Source: Oligosphaera ethanolica (lineage in GTDB: Bacteria > Verrucomicrobiota > Lentisphaeria > Oligosphaerales > Oligosphaeraceae). From it: a stretch of DNA of 64,000 nt. Of the stretch, positions 53,168-62,507 are shown one piece after another. The first letter of the stretch is position 1. Every line of letters starts with the position of its first letter. The stretch is from positions 5,616,227 to 5,680,226 of the forward strand of contig NZ_JAUSVL010000001.1 in the NCBI RefSeq assembly GCF_030814695.1, in the 5' to 3' direction. The position numbers and the translations under genes are program-made. A model generated the notes under the pieces. The model was not told where the DNA came from and ran no database searches. It saw nothing but the letters and a program-made list of their open reading frames with translations.

Positions 53168-53476
53168 ACGCTCCTCTACTACTTCATTTTCTCGGCGCAT
53201 CACCCCTCACAGGCAGAACGCCACGGCCACTTTATCCCTTAAAAATGTTTTATAATCTACTTGACAAACAAGAAATAGCAAGGAAAGAATACGTAAAGAG
53301 ATGACAGGATATGACAAACAGCATGCGAACCCACACCTTTTTCCCAAGCCACGCACTTGCATGCGGCCAGCATGGCGGTATTGTATCGCCGTTTCGCTTC
53401 ATTGGAACAGAGGGCGGCGGGTATTGGTGCAAGAAGCAACTGTGGGTGAGAACGCAACCAGAAGAGGATTTACACC
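53168..53476. other. Divergent intergenic region between DEAD-box helicase and porin
   Basis: No gene. Promoters for both flanking genes should lie here. TTGACA at about 53,262 on the plus strand has no convincing -10 partner. The stretch TTTTATAAT near 53,247-53,256 is AT-rich. Nothing else is seen. Confidence 0.4.
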
Positions 53477-54826
53477 GTGATTTTACCTATTCGCAACGTG
53501 TTGACTGTGGCGGCTGCCCTGGTCCTATCCCTGCCGGTTTTGGCAGATCGGGTGTACGACCTGGACGACGGTCTGAAGTTGAGTCTTGGCGGCGATGTGC
53601 GCCTGCGCTGGGAGATCATTGATCGCAATGTTCCGCGGCCAAATGTCCATGACGACGGCCCCGACATTCAGTATTTACGAGTTCGGCCGCGCGTGTGGGG
53701 CAGTCTTGAATTGCTTGATCCGCATGTCAAGTTGAATTTGCGTTTAACGAACCGGATGCATTTCACGTCCAGTCGTCCAGGCGACAATGAAAACGGCGCC
53801 GCGCACTGGGAGTTTCCGGATGAAGTCGTGCTTGACATGGCCAATATTGAGTTGATTGACATTCTTGGTGACAACAGCTGCTTGAAGATCGGCCGGCAGG
53901 ATTTGGGGTTTGGTTACGGCATGATTCTCTCCGAGGGCACGCCATTTGACCAGGGGCGCACGGTCTATCACGACGGCATCACCTACCGCTACACGCATGA
54001 GAAGCACAAGGTCACGCTATTTTCTTTCTACGATTCCTGGAAGGACCACTCGGTCTTCATCAATGATCAGAACCGCCGTCTGGCGATTGGCGACATTTTC
54101 ACGGCCGGCGCCTATTACACCTACAGCCACGATCCGAAACTGAATCTCGACCTGTACTACATGTACAACGATGTGGACGATGACTATCCGACGCAAGCCA
54201 TTAACAGCTGGCCGACGGACAGCAACCTGAGCCTGCACACCATCGGCACCCGCCTGTTCGGCCAAGCCATGCCGCAACTCGGCTACAGCGTGGAAATGGC
54301 CAAACAGGGTGGTTACAACAATCTCGGCGAGGACAATCAGGGCTTCATGTTCGACGCCCGCATTACCCTCAGTGCCCCCAAAGACACGCCGATGAAACCC
54401 GCCATCGGGCTGGAATACATGTTCCTCAGCGGCGACCGCAATGACAGCGGCAAAAACGAAGGCTGGTTCCCGCTCATGAGCGCCGCGCCGCTCTGGGGTG
54501 ATGACCTCCTGGCAATCCAATACAACGGCTTCTGGAGCAATATGCACATGGCCTCCAGCGAGCTTATCTTCTTCCCCATTGAGGACCTCAAGGTGCAAAT
54601 TGGCGCCGCCTTCTATCAGGCCGACACCACCAAGTCCACCCTCGCCACCCACGATCCTACCAATGACGGCGACAACATCGGCATGAGGCTTTTCGCCTTC
54701 GCCTACTACACGGTAAACAAACACCTCAGCTTCGCCACTGAAATCGCCCATTTCGATCCCGGCGACTACCACCACAATGGCCATAAGAGTCTCTGGGCGC
54801 GTTTCCAAACCGTCCTGACCTTCTAA
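53477..54826 (+). CDS. Outer-membrane porin, alginate-export-like
   Basis: 449 residues from a GTG start behind AGAGGA. A signal peptide (VLTVAAALVLSLPVLA, cut before DRV) is followed by many amphipathic beta-strands. The family-like block YLRVRPRVWGSLEL comes next, then DILGDNSCLKIGRQDLGFGYG and QGRTVYHDGITYRY. The chain ends in the aromatic TVLTF, the usual signal for BAM-assisted insertion. It resembles the alginate_exp (AlgE) family of 16- to 18-strand barrels for anionic sugars. The substrate is not clear from sequence. Confidence 0.85.
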   Translation: MILPIRNVLTVAAALVLSLPVLADRVYDLDDGLKLSLGGDVRLRWEIIDRNVPRPNVHDDGPDIQYLRVRPRVWGSLELLDPHVKLNLRLTNRMHFTSSRPGDNENGAAHWEFPDEVVLDMANIELIDILGDNSCLKIGRQDLGFGYGMILSEGTPFDQGRTVYHDGITYRYTHEKHKVTLFSFYDSWKDHSVFINDQNRRLAIGDIFTAGAYYTYSHDPKLNLDLYYMYNDVDDDYPTQAINSWPTDSNLSLHTIGTRLFGQAMPQLGYSVEMAKQGGYNNLGEDNQGFMFDARITLSAPKDTPMKPAIGLEYMFLSGDRNDSGKNEGWFPLMSAAPLWGDDLLAIQYNGFWSNMHMASSELIFFPIEDLKVQIGAAFYQADTTKSTLATHDPTNDGDNIGMRLFAFAYYTVNKHLSFATEIAHFDPGDYHHNGHKSLWARFQTVLTF

Positions 54827-54950
54827 ACGGCGCAAACACATCCGCCAGTAAAAGAGCGCCGTAATCGTTCCGTGATTGATAACCGCCGGTCCCAGGAGAC
54901 GCCTGAGACCGGCGGAACCCCTTCTAGCGACGCGCCTGGGAGCCCACCTT

Positions 54951-55010
54951 GATCGGACGGATCGGACGGATCCGTCTGATTGATCCGTCCGATCGGTCCG
55001 ATCGGTCCGA
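54951..55010. repeat. GATCGGAC-type repeat with a 13-bp hairpin
   Basis: Arms 54,960-54,972 and 54,982-54,994 are exact complements (GATCGGACGGATC) with a 9-base loop. Further GGATCGGAC and GATCGGTCC units extend on both sides. It may end transcription of the porin gene, although no long T-run follows. Confidence 0.6.
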
Positions 55011-55080
55011 AAAAGCCATTCAGTGCCGCAAAGGAGTCCCCACGATCCCGTGCGTCCCCTATATGCGGCTTTTTTCCATC

Positions 55081-55205
55081 ACTCCTATGAAACACGCTGC
55101 CGCAAAGGTCGGCGGAAATCAAGGTCGAATGGCTGGGCGGCGGCGGGCCGTGGGTTTCCTGCAAATTGTCCCAGCGAAGCGCCGGGGTGTACACTGACCA
55201 ATTAC
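55081..55205 (+). repeat. 126-bp dispersed repeat, copy 2
   Basis: Matches 49,888-50,013 at all but a few positions and keeps the 36-codon frame (one Leu to Arg change seen) and the TTGTCC-N18-TACACT arrangement. Confidence 0.8.
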
Positions 55206-55234
55206 AAACGCCCGGCTTTTTTCCTTCTACGTGG

Positions 55235-55262
55235 TTGCGTAGGAGAGGAAAAACGATATAGT
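55235..55262 (+). promoter_or_regulatory. Promoter candidate for the rpsB cluster
   Basis: TTGCGT (55,235-55,240), 16 bases, TATAGT (55,257-55,262). It would give an rpsB leader of about 160 bases, long enough for a ribosomal-protein control element. Confidence 0.5.
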
Positions 55263-55431
55263 ATGGAGCTTTTTCGCGTTGCAACGCCTGCATTGGTCAG
55301 GCAAGCACCCGTTCCCGGGCCGTGGCGCGAACACTCAACGGCATGACGTTTCGAATCCAGCTGGGGAACAGCCCGTATAGGCGGCGGCTGGTGGGTAAAG
55401 CGTCAGGTAACACAAGAAAGGATCTGGTTCC

Positions 55432-56205
55432 GTGGCAAACATTAACATCACTGATCTGTTGGAAGCCGGCGTGCATTTCGGTCACAAAACCAAGCGCTGG
55501 AATCCCAAGATGAAGCCGTACATCTACGGTACTCGCAATGGCATCACCATTTTTGACCTGACCATCACCATGAAGCAGCTGTCAGCGGCTTGCGATTACC
55601 TACACGACATCGCTGCCCAGGGCGGCCAGATCCTTTTCGTGGGTGCCAAACGCCAGGCACAGGAATGCGTCCGTGAAATCGCTGAAAACCTCAACATGCC
55701 CTTTATGTGTGACCGCTGGCTGGGTGGCACCCTCACCAACCAGAAAGTCGTTCTCAGCCGCGTCAGCTATATGAAAAAACTGCAAACACAGGATGCCGAC
55801 GGCAGCCTGGACAGCCTGCCCAAGAAGGAAGTCGCCGGCCTGCGCCGCGAACTGGGCAAGCTGCAGACCGCCCTTGGCGGCATCGCCAACATGAAGGGCC
55901 TGCCCAACGCCGTCGTCGTCATTGACGTCGACCGCGAGCACATTGCCGTGCAGGAAGCCGCCAAGCTCGGCATTCCCGTCGTCGCCCTCGTCGACTCCAG
56001 CTGCAATCCCGACCAAGTCGAATACGTCATCCCCGGCAACGACGACGCACTGCGCTCCATCAAGGTCATTATGGACGCCATTGCCACCGCCGTCGCCGAT
56101 GGTCTCAGCGTGAGCAACAAAAAACGCGAGAACAAGGCCACCAAAGAGGCCGCACCGGTCGCCAAGGAAGGCGATGATGACGAGGATAGCGCCGACAAGG
56201 CCTGA
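55432..56205 (+). CDS. rpsB: 30S ribosomal protein S2
   Basis: 257 residues from a GTG start (MANINITDLLEAGVHFGHKT) behind AAGGA. The conserved blocks NPKMKPYIYGTRNGI, FVGAKRQAQE, CDRWLGGTLTN and the residues near PVVALVDSSCNPD are all present. The C-terminal tail is longer than in E. coli and ends in an acidic stretch (EGDDDEDSADKA). S2 joins the small subunit late in assembly and anchors S1. It opens the rpsB-tsf-pyrH-frr cluster. Confidence 0.98.
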   Translation: MANINITDLLEAGVHFGHKTKRWNPKMKPYIYGTRNGITIFDLTITMKQLSAACDYLHDIAAQGGQILFVGAKRQAQECVREIAENLNMPFMCDRWLGGTLTNQKVVLSRVSYMKKLQTQDADGSLDSLPKKEVAGLRRELGKLQTALGGIANMKGLPNAVVVIDVDREHIAVQEAAKLGIPVVALVDSSCNPDQVEYVIPGNDDALRSIKVIMDAIATAVADGLSVSNKKRENKATKEAAPVAKEGDDDEDSADKA

Positions 56206-56295
56206 GGCGGAACCCCATGCCGCCCTGCCCGTGCCGCACAATGAGCCGCACGGGCCGTCCACGACCTACAGCACAGCATATGAAGGAGTTTTCCA

Positions 56296-57099
56296 ATGGC
56301 CAACATTTCCGCATCACAAGTCAATGAGCTGCGCCAGAAAACCGGCGTTGGCATGATGGATTGCAAAAAAGCCCTTGTCGCCTGCGACGGCGACATGGAA
56401 GGCGCCATTGAGCACCTGCGCAAGACCGGCATGGCGAAAGCCGAGAAGAAGGCCGGCCGCAGCGCCACCCAGGGCATCTTCGTGTCACTGGTCAAAGGCA
56501 ACGTCGGCACCATTATTGAGCTCCTCTGCGAAACCGACTTCGTCGCCAAAACCGATGCCTTCAAGGCCTTCGGCGCCGGCGTCGCCGAAAAGGTCATCAA
56601 TGAGTTCGCCGACAACGGCGATATTTCCGAGAAGTTGGCCACCACCATGCAGAACGAACTCAAGGAACTCATTGCCAAGATTGGCGAGAACATGCATCTG
56701 CGCCGCGCGGTCCGCTGGGTCAGCAACGGCAAAATCGGCAGCTATCTGCACACCGGCGTTGCCTACGGCGTGATGGTCGATGTCGAAGGCGAATGCGACG
56801 ACGAATTGCTCTCCAGCATCTGCATGCACGTCACGGCCTTCTCGCCCCGCTACATCGTGCCGGCGGATGTCCCCGCGGACATCGTCGCCAAAGAACGCGA
56901 GATTGCCGCCGCCCAGTTGGCCGGCAAGCCCGCCAACATGATTGAGAACATCGTCAACGGCAAGATCAACAAGTGGTACAGCGAAGTCTGCCTGACCAAG
57001 CAGCCCTGGATCAACGACCAGAAGACCTCCCTCGAGAAGGTCGCGCCGAAACTCACCGTGAAGCGCATGGTTCGTTGGCAGGTCGGCGAGGAAATCTGA
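56296..57099 (+). CDS. tsf: Elongation factor Ts
   Basis: 267 residues, starting MANISASQVNELRQKTGVGM with the canonical MMDCKKAL block and the LLCETDFVAKTDAFKAF segment that contacts EF-Tu. EF-Ts exchanges GDP for GTP on EF-Tu. AAGGAG lies eleven bases upstream, and the gap from rpsB is 90 bases, so they are probably cotranscribed. The ending (KRMVRWQVGEEI) is normal. Confidence 0.98.
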   Translation: MANISASQVNELRQKTGVGMMDCKKALVACDGDMEGAIEHLRKTGMAKAEKKAGRSATQGIFVSLVKGNVGTIIELLCETDFVAKTDAFKAFGAGVAEKVINEFADNGDISEKLATTMQNELKELIAKIGENMHLRRAVRWVSNGKIGSYLHTGVAYGVMVDVEGECDDELLSSICMHVTAFSPRYIVPADVPADIVAKEREIAAAQLAGKPANMIENIVNGKINKWYSEVCLTKQPWINDQKTSLEKVAPKLTVKRMVRWQVGEEI

Positions 57100-57162
57100 C
57101 CACGCTGTCATTACCGGCAACAGCCACAGCCGGTCTGACAACTGGCTGACTCATGCCTCTCA

Positions 57163-57208
57163 GGGCAATTGCACGAGCATTGACAGCTCAGCAATTGCCC
57201 TTATTTTT
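57163..57208 (+). terminator. Rho-independent terminator-like hairpin between tsf and pyrH
   Basis: Arms GGGCAATTGC (57,163-57,172) and GCAATTGCCC (57,191-57,200) are perfect complements with an 18-base loop, followed by TTATTTTT. It suggests that part of the transcription stops after tsf, and pyrH-frr may have its own promoter within 57,209-57,310. Confidence 0.7.
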
Positions 57209-57321
57209 GCCCGCATCAGGCCAAGACCGCCCGCAAGGACGCACGCGGCCGATAGTAGTTAATGTTTTCGTGCGGCCGTCCGCCCGCCTCAGCGCAACGC
57301 ATCACAGCATGGAGAGAGACA

Positions 57322-58050
57322 ATGACATCCCAACCGCACTTCCGGCGTATTCTGCTCAAACTCAGTGGCGAAATGCTCAAGGGCCCATCCGGTTTCGGTA
57401 TTGACAGCACTGCCACCATGGCCGCCGCCAGCCGCATCAAGGAGGCCGTCGCCTCCGGCAGCCAGGTCGCCATCATCATCGGCGCCGGCAATCTCTTCCG
57501 CGGCCAGGCCGGCAGTCGCCAGGGCATGGACCGCTCCTGCGCCGACAACATCGGCATGCTCGCCACCTGCATGAACGCCCTGGCCATGCGCGACGCCCTT
57601 GAGGGCATCGGCGTCCGCGCCGAAGTGCAATCCGCCATGGCCATCACCGGCGTGCTTGATCCCTTCGACCAGCGCCGGGCGGACCAGCTGCTCAACGCGG
57701 GCGTCGTCGTCCTCTTCGCCGCCGGCACCGGCCATCCCTACTTCACTACCGATACTTGCGCCGCCCTGCGCGCCTGCGAAATCCACGCCGATGCCGTTTT
57801 CAAGGGCACAAAAGTCAACGGCGTCTACTCCGCCGACCCCATGAAAGACCCCACGGCCACCCGCTACGAACGCGTCAGCTTCCAAACCGTACTGGCCAAG
57901 CGCCTGCAGGTCATGGACGCCACCGCATTCTCGCTCTGCCAAGACAACCGCCTGCCAATTGTCGTGTTTAAATTTGGCGAAGAGGGCGTTTTGAACGATA
58001 TTATGCGCGGCAATTTCAGCGCCGCCACACTCGTCAGCGTGGACGACTGA
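57322..58050 (+). CDS. pyrH: Uridylate kinase
   Basis: 242 residues from MTSQPHFRRILLKLSGEML behind GGAGAG; an upstream start at 57262 has no support. Typical blocks are GNLFRG, DNIGMLATCMNALA, FAAGTGHPYFTTDT, NGVYSADPMKDPTA and the MDATAFSLCQDN segment. The enzyme turns UMP into UDP and in many bacteria is controlled by GTP and UTP. Its place between tsf and frr is widely conserved. Confidence 0.97.
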   Translation: MTSQPHFRRILLKLSGEMLKGPSGFGIDSTATMAAASRIKEAVASGSQVAIIIGAGNLFRGQAGSRQGMDRSCADNIGMLATCMNALAMRDALEGIGVRAEVQSAMAITGVLDPFDQRRADQLLNAGVVVLFAAGTGHPYFTTDTCAALRACEIHADAVFKGTKVNGVYSADPMKDPTATRYERVSFQTVLAKRLQVMDATAFSLCQDNRLPIVVFKFGEEGVLNDIMRGNFSAATLVSVDD

Positions 58051-58100
58051 GTCCTGCTAGAGCTGTCATTCACCAACCACCAACCTGGAGGACATCCGCT

Positions 58101-58694
58101 ATGGCTAAAAGCAAACCGGCCAGCAACGCCACCCCGGCCATCACCAGCATTGTCGAAGACACCAAGGCCACCATGCAGCAGGCGTTGGACATCATGCAGA
58201 AGGCCTTCGGCACCGTGCGCACAGGCAAAGCCTCACCGGCTCTGGCCGAGGGCATCATCGTCGAGTACTATGGCACCCAGACCCGCTTGAAAGACATCGC
58301 CAGCATCACCGCGCCGGAGCCGCGCATGCTAGTCATTCAGCCGTGGGATCAGGGCGCAGTCAAGAGCATTGAAAAGGCCATTCAGGGCTCCGAACTCGGC
58401 ATCAGCCCTGTCAGCGACGGCCGCATTATCCGCCTGCCCATACCCGAACTGAGCGAAGAACGCCGCAAGGACATGACCAAGCTCGTCAAAAAACGCGCAG
58501 AAGAATGCCGCATCGAAATCCGCAATGCTCGCCGCGATGCCAACGAAGCCATCAAGAAGGCCCAGAAGGCCTCTGAAATCACCGAAGACGATCAGAAAGT
58601 CATGACTGACGACGTCCAGAAACTCACCGACAAAATGATTGAGCAGGTCAACAAGCTGCTCGAAGTCAAGGAAGCCGAACTCATGGCCGTCTGA
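58101..58694 (+). CDS. frr: Ribosome recycling factor
   Basis: 197 residues with RTGKASPALAEGI, EYYGTQTRLKDIASITAPEP, RIIRLPIPELSEERRKDM and the C-terminal helix with NKLLEVKEAELMAV, all standard. It is a dozen residues longer at the N terminus than the E. coli protein. With EF-G it splits the post-termination ribosome. GGAGG lies ten bases before the ATG. Confidence 0.97.
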   Translation: MAKSKPASNATPAITSIVEDTKATMQQALDIMQKAFGTVRTGKASPALAEGIIVEYYGTQTRLKDIASITAPEPRMLVIQPWDQGAVKSIEKAIQGSELGISPVSDGRIIRLPIPELSEERRKDMTKLVKKRAEECRIEIRNARRDANEAIKKAQKASEITEDDQKVMTDDVQKLTDKMIEQVNKLLEVKEAELMAV

Positions 58695-58767
58695 TTACCC
58701 CCTGCCCCACTCCCACAGCGCCAGCGCCAGGCTCAACCTCACTTGGCGTTATGGCGGCTGTGATACC

Positions 58768-58812
58768 ACGAAGAGCCACCGGCACGCTTCTGCGCCACCG
58801 GTGGCTCTTCGT
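58768..58812. terminator. Bidirectional terminator between frr and orn
   Basis: Arms 58,768-58,782 and 58,798-58,812 are exact 15-base complements (ACGAAGAGCCACCGG) with a 15-base loop. They lie between the converging frr and orn genes. No long U-run, but position and symmetry fit a shared terminator. Confidence 0.7.
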
Positions 58813-58855
58813 TTGTGGATATCGTAGTGTGGCGCAACGCCGACAGCGGCAATGT

Positions 58856-59395
58856 TCAGCGCAGGAGTTCGCGGCGGTAGTAGCGCAGTTCGGCGATGGA
58901 CTCGCGGATATCGTCCAGCGCGCGGTGTTTTTCCTGCTTGCTGAAGCCGCCCATGATTTGCGGTGCCCAGCGTTCTGCGAGGATCTTGAGGGTGCTGACA
59001 TCGAGATTCCGGTAGTGGAAATAGGCCTCAAGCATCGGCATGTACTGGTAGAGAAAGCGCCGGTCCTGCCCAATGCTGTTCCCACAGATGGGGCTCTTGC
59101 CCGCAGGGACGTACTGGCTGACAAAAGCCAGCGTCTGCGCCTCGGCCTCGGCTTCGCTGACGCCGCTCTGGCGCACCCGTTCCAGCAGCCCCGACTGGCT
59201 GTGGTGGGTCTGATTCCACTCGTCCATCGCCGCCAGCACCTCTTCCGGCTGGCGCACGGCCAGGACGGGGCCCTCGGCAACGACGTTCAGGTCGTTATCC
59301 GTGATCAGCGTGGCGATCTCAATGATGCGATCGCGCTCGGGGCGCAACCCCGTCATCTCCAGATCAATCCAAATCAGGTTCTTTTCATCAAGCAT
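58856..59395 (-). CDS. orn: Oligoribonuclease
   Basis: 179 residues. WIDLEMTGL holds the first Asp and Glu of the DEDDh exonuclease set, NSIGQDRRFL the second Asp, and KHRALDDIRESI the His and last Asp. The enzyme degrades very short RNAs, chiefly dinucleotides such as pGpG, and is often essential. The gene converges on frr and shares its terminator region. Confidence 0.96.
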   Translation of the reverse strand: MLDEKNLIWIDLEMTGLRPERDRIIEIATLITDNDLNVVAEGPVLAVRQPEEVLAAMDEWNQTHHSQSGLLERVRQSGVSEAEAEAQTLAFVSQYVPAGKSPICGNSIGQDRRFLYQYMPMLEAYFHYRNLDVSTLKILAERWAPQIMGGFSKQEKHRALDDIRESIAELRYYRRELLR

Positions 59396-59477
59396 TGACT
59401 CACTCCCTACTCACTGCGACACAAACGAACGCGCCGGCCCGGGGTGGCGCCGGCGCAGTAATAACAATGAAGACGGT

Positions 59478-62402
59478 TTATTCCAGGCGGATAGTCCCGG
59501 CCTGCTCCACGCGCCAGGTCTGCGCGCCGGTGCCGGCCCACTGCAGCCACTGGCGCTTCTCGCGCCGGAACACGCCGATATTGAAACGAATGTCCGTGCC
59601 GGCGGCGGTCGGAATGGCCACGGCTGCCAGCGGTACCGTCCATTCCGCAGTCCAGCCTTGGTCATTCACTGTGGCGCGGAAAGACACCGCCGCGGCGAGC
59701 TTTGTCGACGCGGCTTCCGGCGCGCCGGCCTCAGTAGAACTTTCGCAGCCGCCGTCGGGAAAGCCATGAAGAACGAAGGTCGGGTGCTGCGCGTTGTTGT
59801 CAGCGTCCGCAAAACAGAGTTCGACGCCGTCGGTCTTGGTCCATTGACTCGGACCGTCCAACTGCGGCGCCTTGGTCAAGGGCACGTCGATTTTCACGCG
59901 CAGGACGCCATCGTGATGCGCCAACCAGGCCCGCGCGGGGGCGCCATCGGCCTTGCTGCGATCCTGGTTCTCCTGCACCAGCTCGGCTGCGGCCGGGAAG
60001 CCTTGGGGCAGCGACTTCACCAACAGGGGCGTCGTGCGCCGGGGCAACGGCGGGCGCTTTGGCGGCGTCGCCGCCACTGGCACCAGCCCCGGCCGGCGCG
60101 GCTCCATGCCCTTGACGATGCCGGCGAAGCTCACGTCGTCCACAAAGGCCTTGCCAGCACCGCTCTTGGTGATGGCGATGCGGTGCGCGCCGGGAGCGTC
60201 CGGGCTGCGATAGCGCAGGAACAGCTGCCGCCACACGCCATCAGCGCGGGCCTCGTCAGCCTGGGCAATGAGCTTGCCGTCTTCGTAGAGGGCGATGTTC
60301 AGCTTGGCACCGTCAACGAGTTTGAGCCAAGTGATGTATTCGTAGTCCTGATTGGGCCGCAGCGCCGGCAGCGCCTGTTCGACGCCGCTGGGCTCGTCGC
60401 CGGCAAGCTCCATGCCGGCGCCAACGATGGTGTCGCGAGTCGTGTAACTTTCGGTAATACCGCCCGGCCCCCAGATAATCTTGGCGGTCTTGGCGCCCGT
60501 CAGCTCCCATGGGCCGAGCTTGCCGTGGTAACGGCTCCACTGGAACGAGCCGTGCGCGACCAGATTGCGCAGGGGCGTGTCCGCCAAGCGGTATTCTGGA
60601 TTCGGCGGATTGGCAAAGTCGTGACCGGCACGCCAGGTATCGCCCGGCTCATAGGCCCCGACGCCGGGCTTGTCGCCCGTGATCCCCGGCACCACGAGCC
60701 CCGCGCCCTGCCCGGCATGGAAGCCCATGAAGGTGTCAATGCCCAGCTGCTCTTTGGGAATGTCATAGCGGTTGGCGACGAAGATCGCGTTGTAGTGATC
60801 GGCTATCTTGCCGACCACGGCGTTGTTGATGTACGAGCAGTGGTACAGCCAGTCGCTGGCCCAGCGGCCCCAATTGCCGGCCTTGCCCAGCATGCTGTTG
60901 TTGATCACGTGGTTGTTCTGCCCCGGTCGGTTCAAACGGATGTCGCAGCCGTTGATATTCCACACGACATTGCGGTACACAAAATAGTTGCTGGTGAAGT
61001 TATCCAGGTAGATGCCCATGCGCGTGCCGTGGGCGGCGTTGTCGTGACACCAGTTGTAGCGGAATTCCGTGCCACCGCCGTCCGATGCGCAGACGTAGGT
61101 AGCACCGAGATCGTGGCATATCCGTCCCATGCGGTGGATATCGTTGTACTGGATGATGTTGGCCTGCCCGCCTGGCAGCATGCAATCCCGACCGGTGTCA
61201 TGCAGACTGCAATGGCTCACTAGGTGCTCCTGGCCGGCAAGACGAATGGGCGTGTCGTAGCTACCCGTGTAGTCCGTGTGATGGATCCAGCAGTTGATGA
61301 TACTGTTACGGGTACCCGACACCGACACGCCATCGCCCGCGCAATACGCTATTTCGCTGTCCCGCAGGACATTGCGCGAGCCACTGAGTTGGCTGCCCAC
61401 TTTCGCTCCCAGCCCATAGCTGGTGTCGCCGCCACGCAGATTGCCCTGATGCAACACCCGGAGCCCCTTGAGCACGCAATCTTCGCTGCCCAGGACATTG
61501 ACAGTCGCCGCCACTACCTCAATGCCGCTGATAAGGACGTGCCGACAGCGTTCCAATGTCAGTCCACTGCGGCGACGCTGGAACTCAATGGCTAGCGCAT
61601 TGGCGTCGGCGCCTGCCGGCACCTGCAGATACAGCGCCTTCTCCCCGTCGTCGTAGAACCACTCGCCAGGCGCGTCAATCTCGCCCTTGCCGCCCTTGAG
61701 GTAGAAATAGCCGCCCTGCGGGCGCGTCAGGCCCATGAAGCGCCAACCGCCCCGGGTGGCCTTGCCGGCATTGGGAAAAGACAGCGTCTTGGTGGCCGCG
61801 TCGTAGTTTTCGACGACGACGCTCCACGATGTCCACTTGGCCCCGCCCATCACCCACAGTACCGCGCCCTGCCAGTAGCCGTCGGGACGGTCAGGTAGTT
61901 CGGGACATACAAGGGCGTCTTCCTGCTTGCAGGCCTGGAAGGTCTGGCCTTCCCAATCCAGCAAGTCGTCATTGCTCTTGTTGGGCCAACGCGCTTCCAC
62001 GCCGGGCTGGCCATTAAGCAACAGCTGATTGAATTCGCCCAACGACCAGTCGCAGCGCGCTTTCCAAATATCGCCCTGTACCCTCTGCCAGCCCGTCACC
62101 GCGTCGCAACCGCTGAAGACCGGCGTTTCGCCCGGCCAGGCCGCAAAGCTCAGAGGCTTCTCAGCCGTACCGGCGACATCCTTGATCACCACGGCCTCGC
62201 GGTAGGTCCCGCCACGAATCAGGCAGCGGTCACCGGGCTGCATCACCGTGGCAGCGTGGCCAACGCTGCGCCACGGCGCAGCGACACTGCCCGCTGCCGC
62301 GTCATCGCCCAGCGGCGATACCACGTATTCAGCCGCGCCGGCGATCGTCGCCAACGCCACGGCACTACAAAGACTCAGCAGACTACGGGTCGTCGTTATC
62401 AT
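59478..62402 (-). CDS. Secreted right-handed beta-helix protein with CBM9-like end
   Basis: 974 residues. A signal peptide (SLCSAVALATIAGA, cut near AEY) is followed by the DUF1565-like start (EYVVSPLGDDAAAGS, then LIRGGTYREAV). A parallel beta-helix with many short repeats comes next (HVLISGIEVVAATVNV, SIINCWIHHTDY, NIIQYNDIHRMGR, FVYRNVVWNINGCDI). A jelly-roll segment (about 620-740) and a C-terminal domain resembling family-9 carbohydrate-binding modules (about 790-974, DGVELCFADADNN and GWTAEWTVPLAAV) complete it. Such proteins are usually polysaccharide lyases or hydrolases of marine or gut polymers. No catalytic residues can be named. Confidence 0.82.
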   Translation of the reverse strand: MITTTRSLLSLCSAVALATIAGAAEYVVSPLGDDAAAGSVAAPWRSVGHAATVMQPGDRCLIRGGTYREAVVIKDVAGTAEKPLSFAAWPGETPVFSGCDAVTGWQRVQGDIWKARCDWSLGEFNQLLLNGQPGVEARWPNKSNDDLLDWEGQTFQACKQEDALVCPELPDRPDGYWQGAVLWVMGGAKWTSWSVVVENYDAATKTLSFPNAGKATRGGWRFMGLTRPQGGYFYLKGGKGEIDAPGEWFYDDGEKALYLQVPAGADANALAIEFQRRRSGLTLERCRHVLISGIEVVAATVNVLGSEDCVLKGLRVLHQGNLRGGDTSYGLGAKVGSQLSGSRNVLRDSEIAYCAGDGVSVSGTRNSIINCWIHHTDYTGSYDTPIRLAGQEHLVSHCSLHDTGRDCMLPGGQANIIQYNDIHRMGRICHDLGATYVCASDGGGTEFRYNWCHDNAAHGTRMGIYLDNFTSNYFVYRNVVWNINGCDIRLNRPGQNNHVINNSMLGKAGNWGRWASDWLYHCSYINNAVVGKIADHYNAIFVANRYDIPKEQLGIDTFMGFHAGQGAGLVVPGITGDKPGVGAYEPGDTWRAGHDFANPPNPEYRLADTPLRNLVAHGSFQWSRYHGKLGPWELTGAKTAKIIWGPGGITESYTTRDTIVGAGMELAGDEPSGVEQALPALRPNQDYEYITWLKLVDGAKLNIALYEDGKLIAQADEARADGVWRQLFLRYRSPDAPGAHRIAITKSGAGKAFVDDVSFAGIVKGMEPRRPGLVPVAATPPKRPPLPRRTTPLLVKSLPQGFPAAAELVQENQDRSKADGAPARAWLAHHDGVLRVKIDVPLTKAPQLDGPSQWTKTDGVELCFADADNNAQHPTFVLHGFPDGGCESSTEAGAPEAASTKLAAAVSFRATVNDQGWTAEWTVPLAAVAIPTAAGTDIRFNIGVFRREKRQWLQWAGTGAQTWRVEQAGTIRLE

Positions 62403-62507
62403 CTCGTCTTCTCCTCGTCTGAATGGGTGATTGGATGTCGCCGGGATAATGCCGCGCCGCTGGCGGCCGGCACGTCAGCTGCCGCTACCGCCATGCTGCC
62501 GCGTACG

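Larger units (their letters stand above)
54827..55431. promoter_or_regulatory. Porin to rpsB spacer: hairpin, dispersed repeat, rpsB promoter and leader
   Basis: Contains a 13-bp perfect hairpin in a GATCGGAC-type repeat (54,951-55,010), copy 2 of the 126-bp repeat (55,081-55,205), a promoter candidate at 55,235-55,262 and a leader of about 160 bases before rpsB. No protein gene is supported. Confidence 0.6.

Noticed and set aside
59301..61223. 640-residue plus-strand ORF
   Set aside because: Antisense to orn and the secreted beta-helix protein, in GC-rich DNA where long shadow frames are common.
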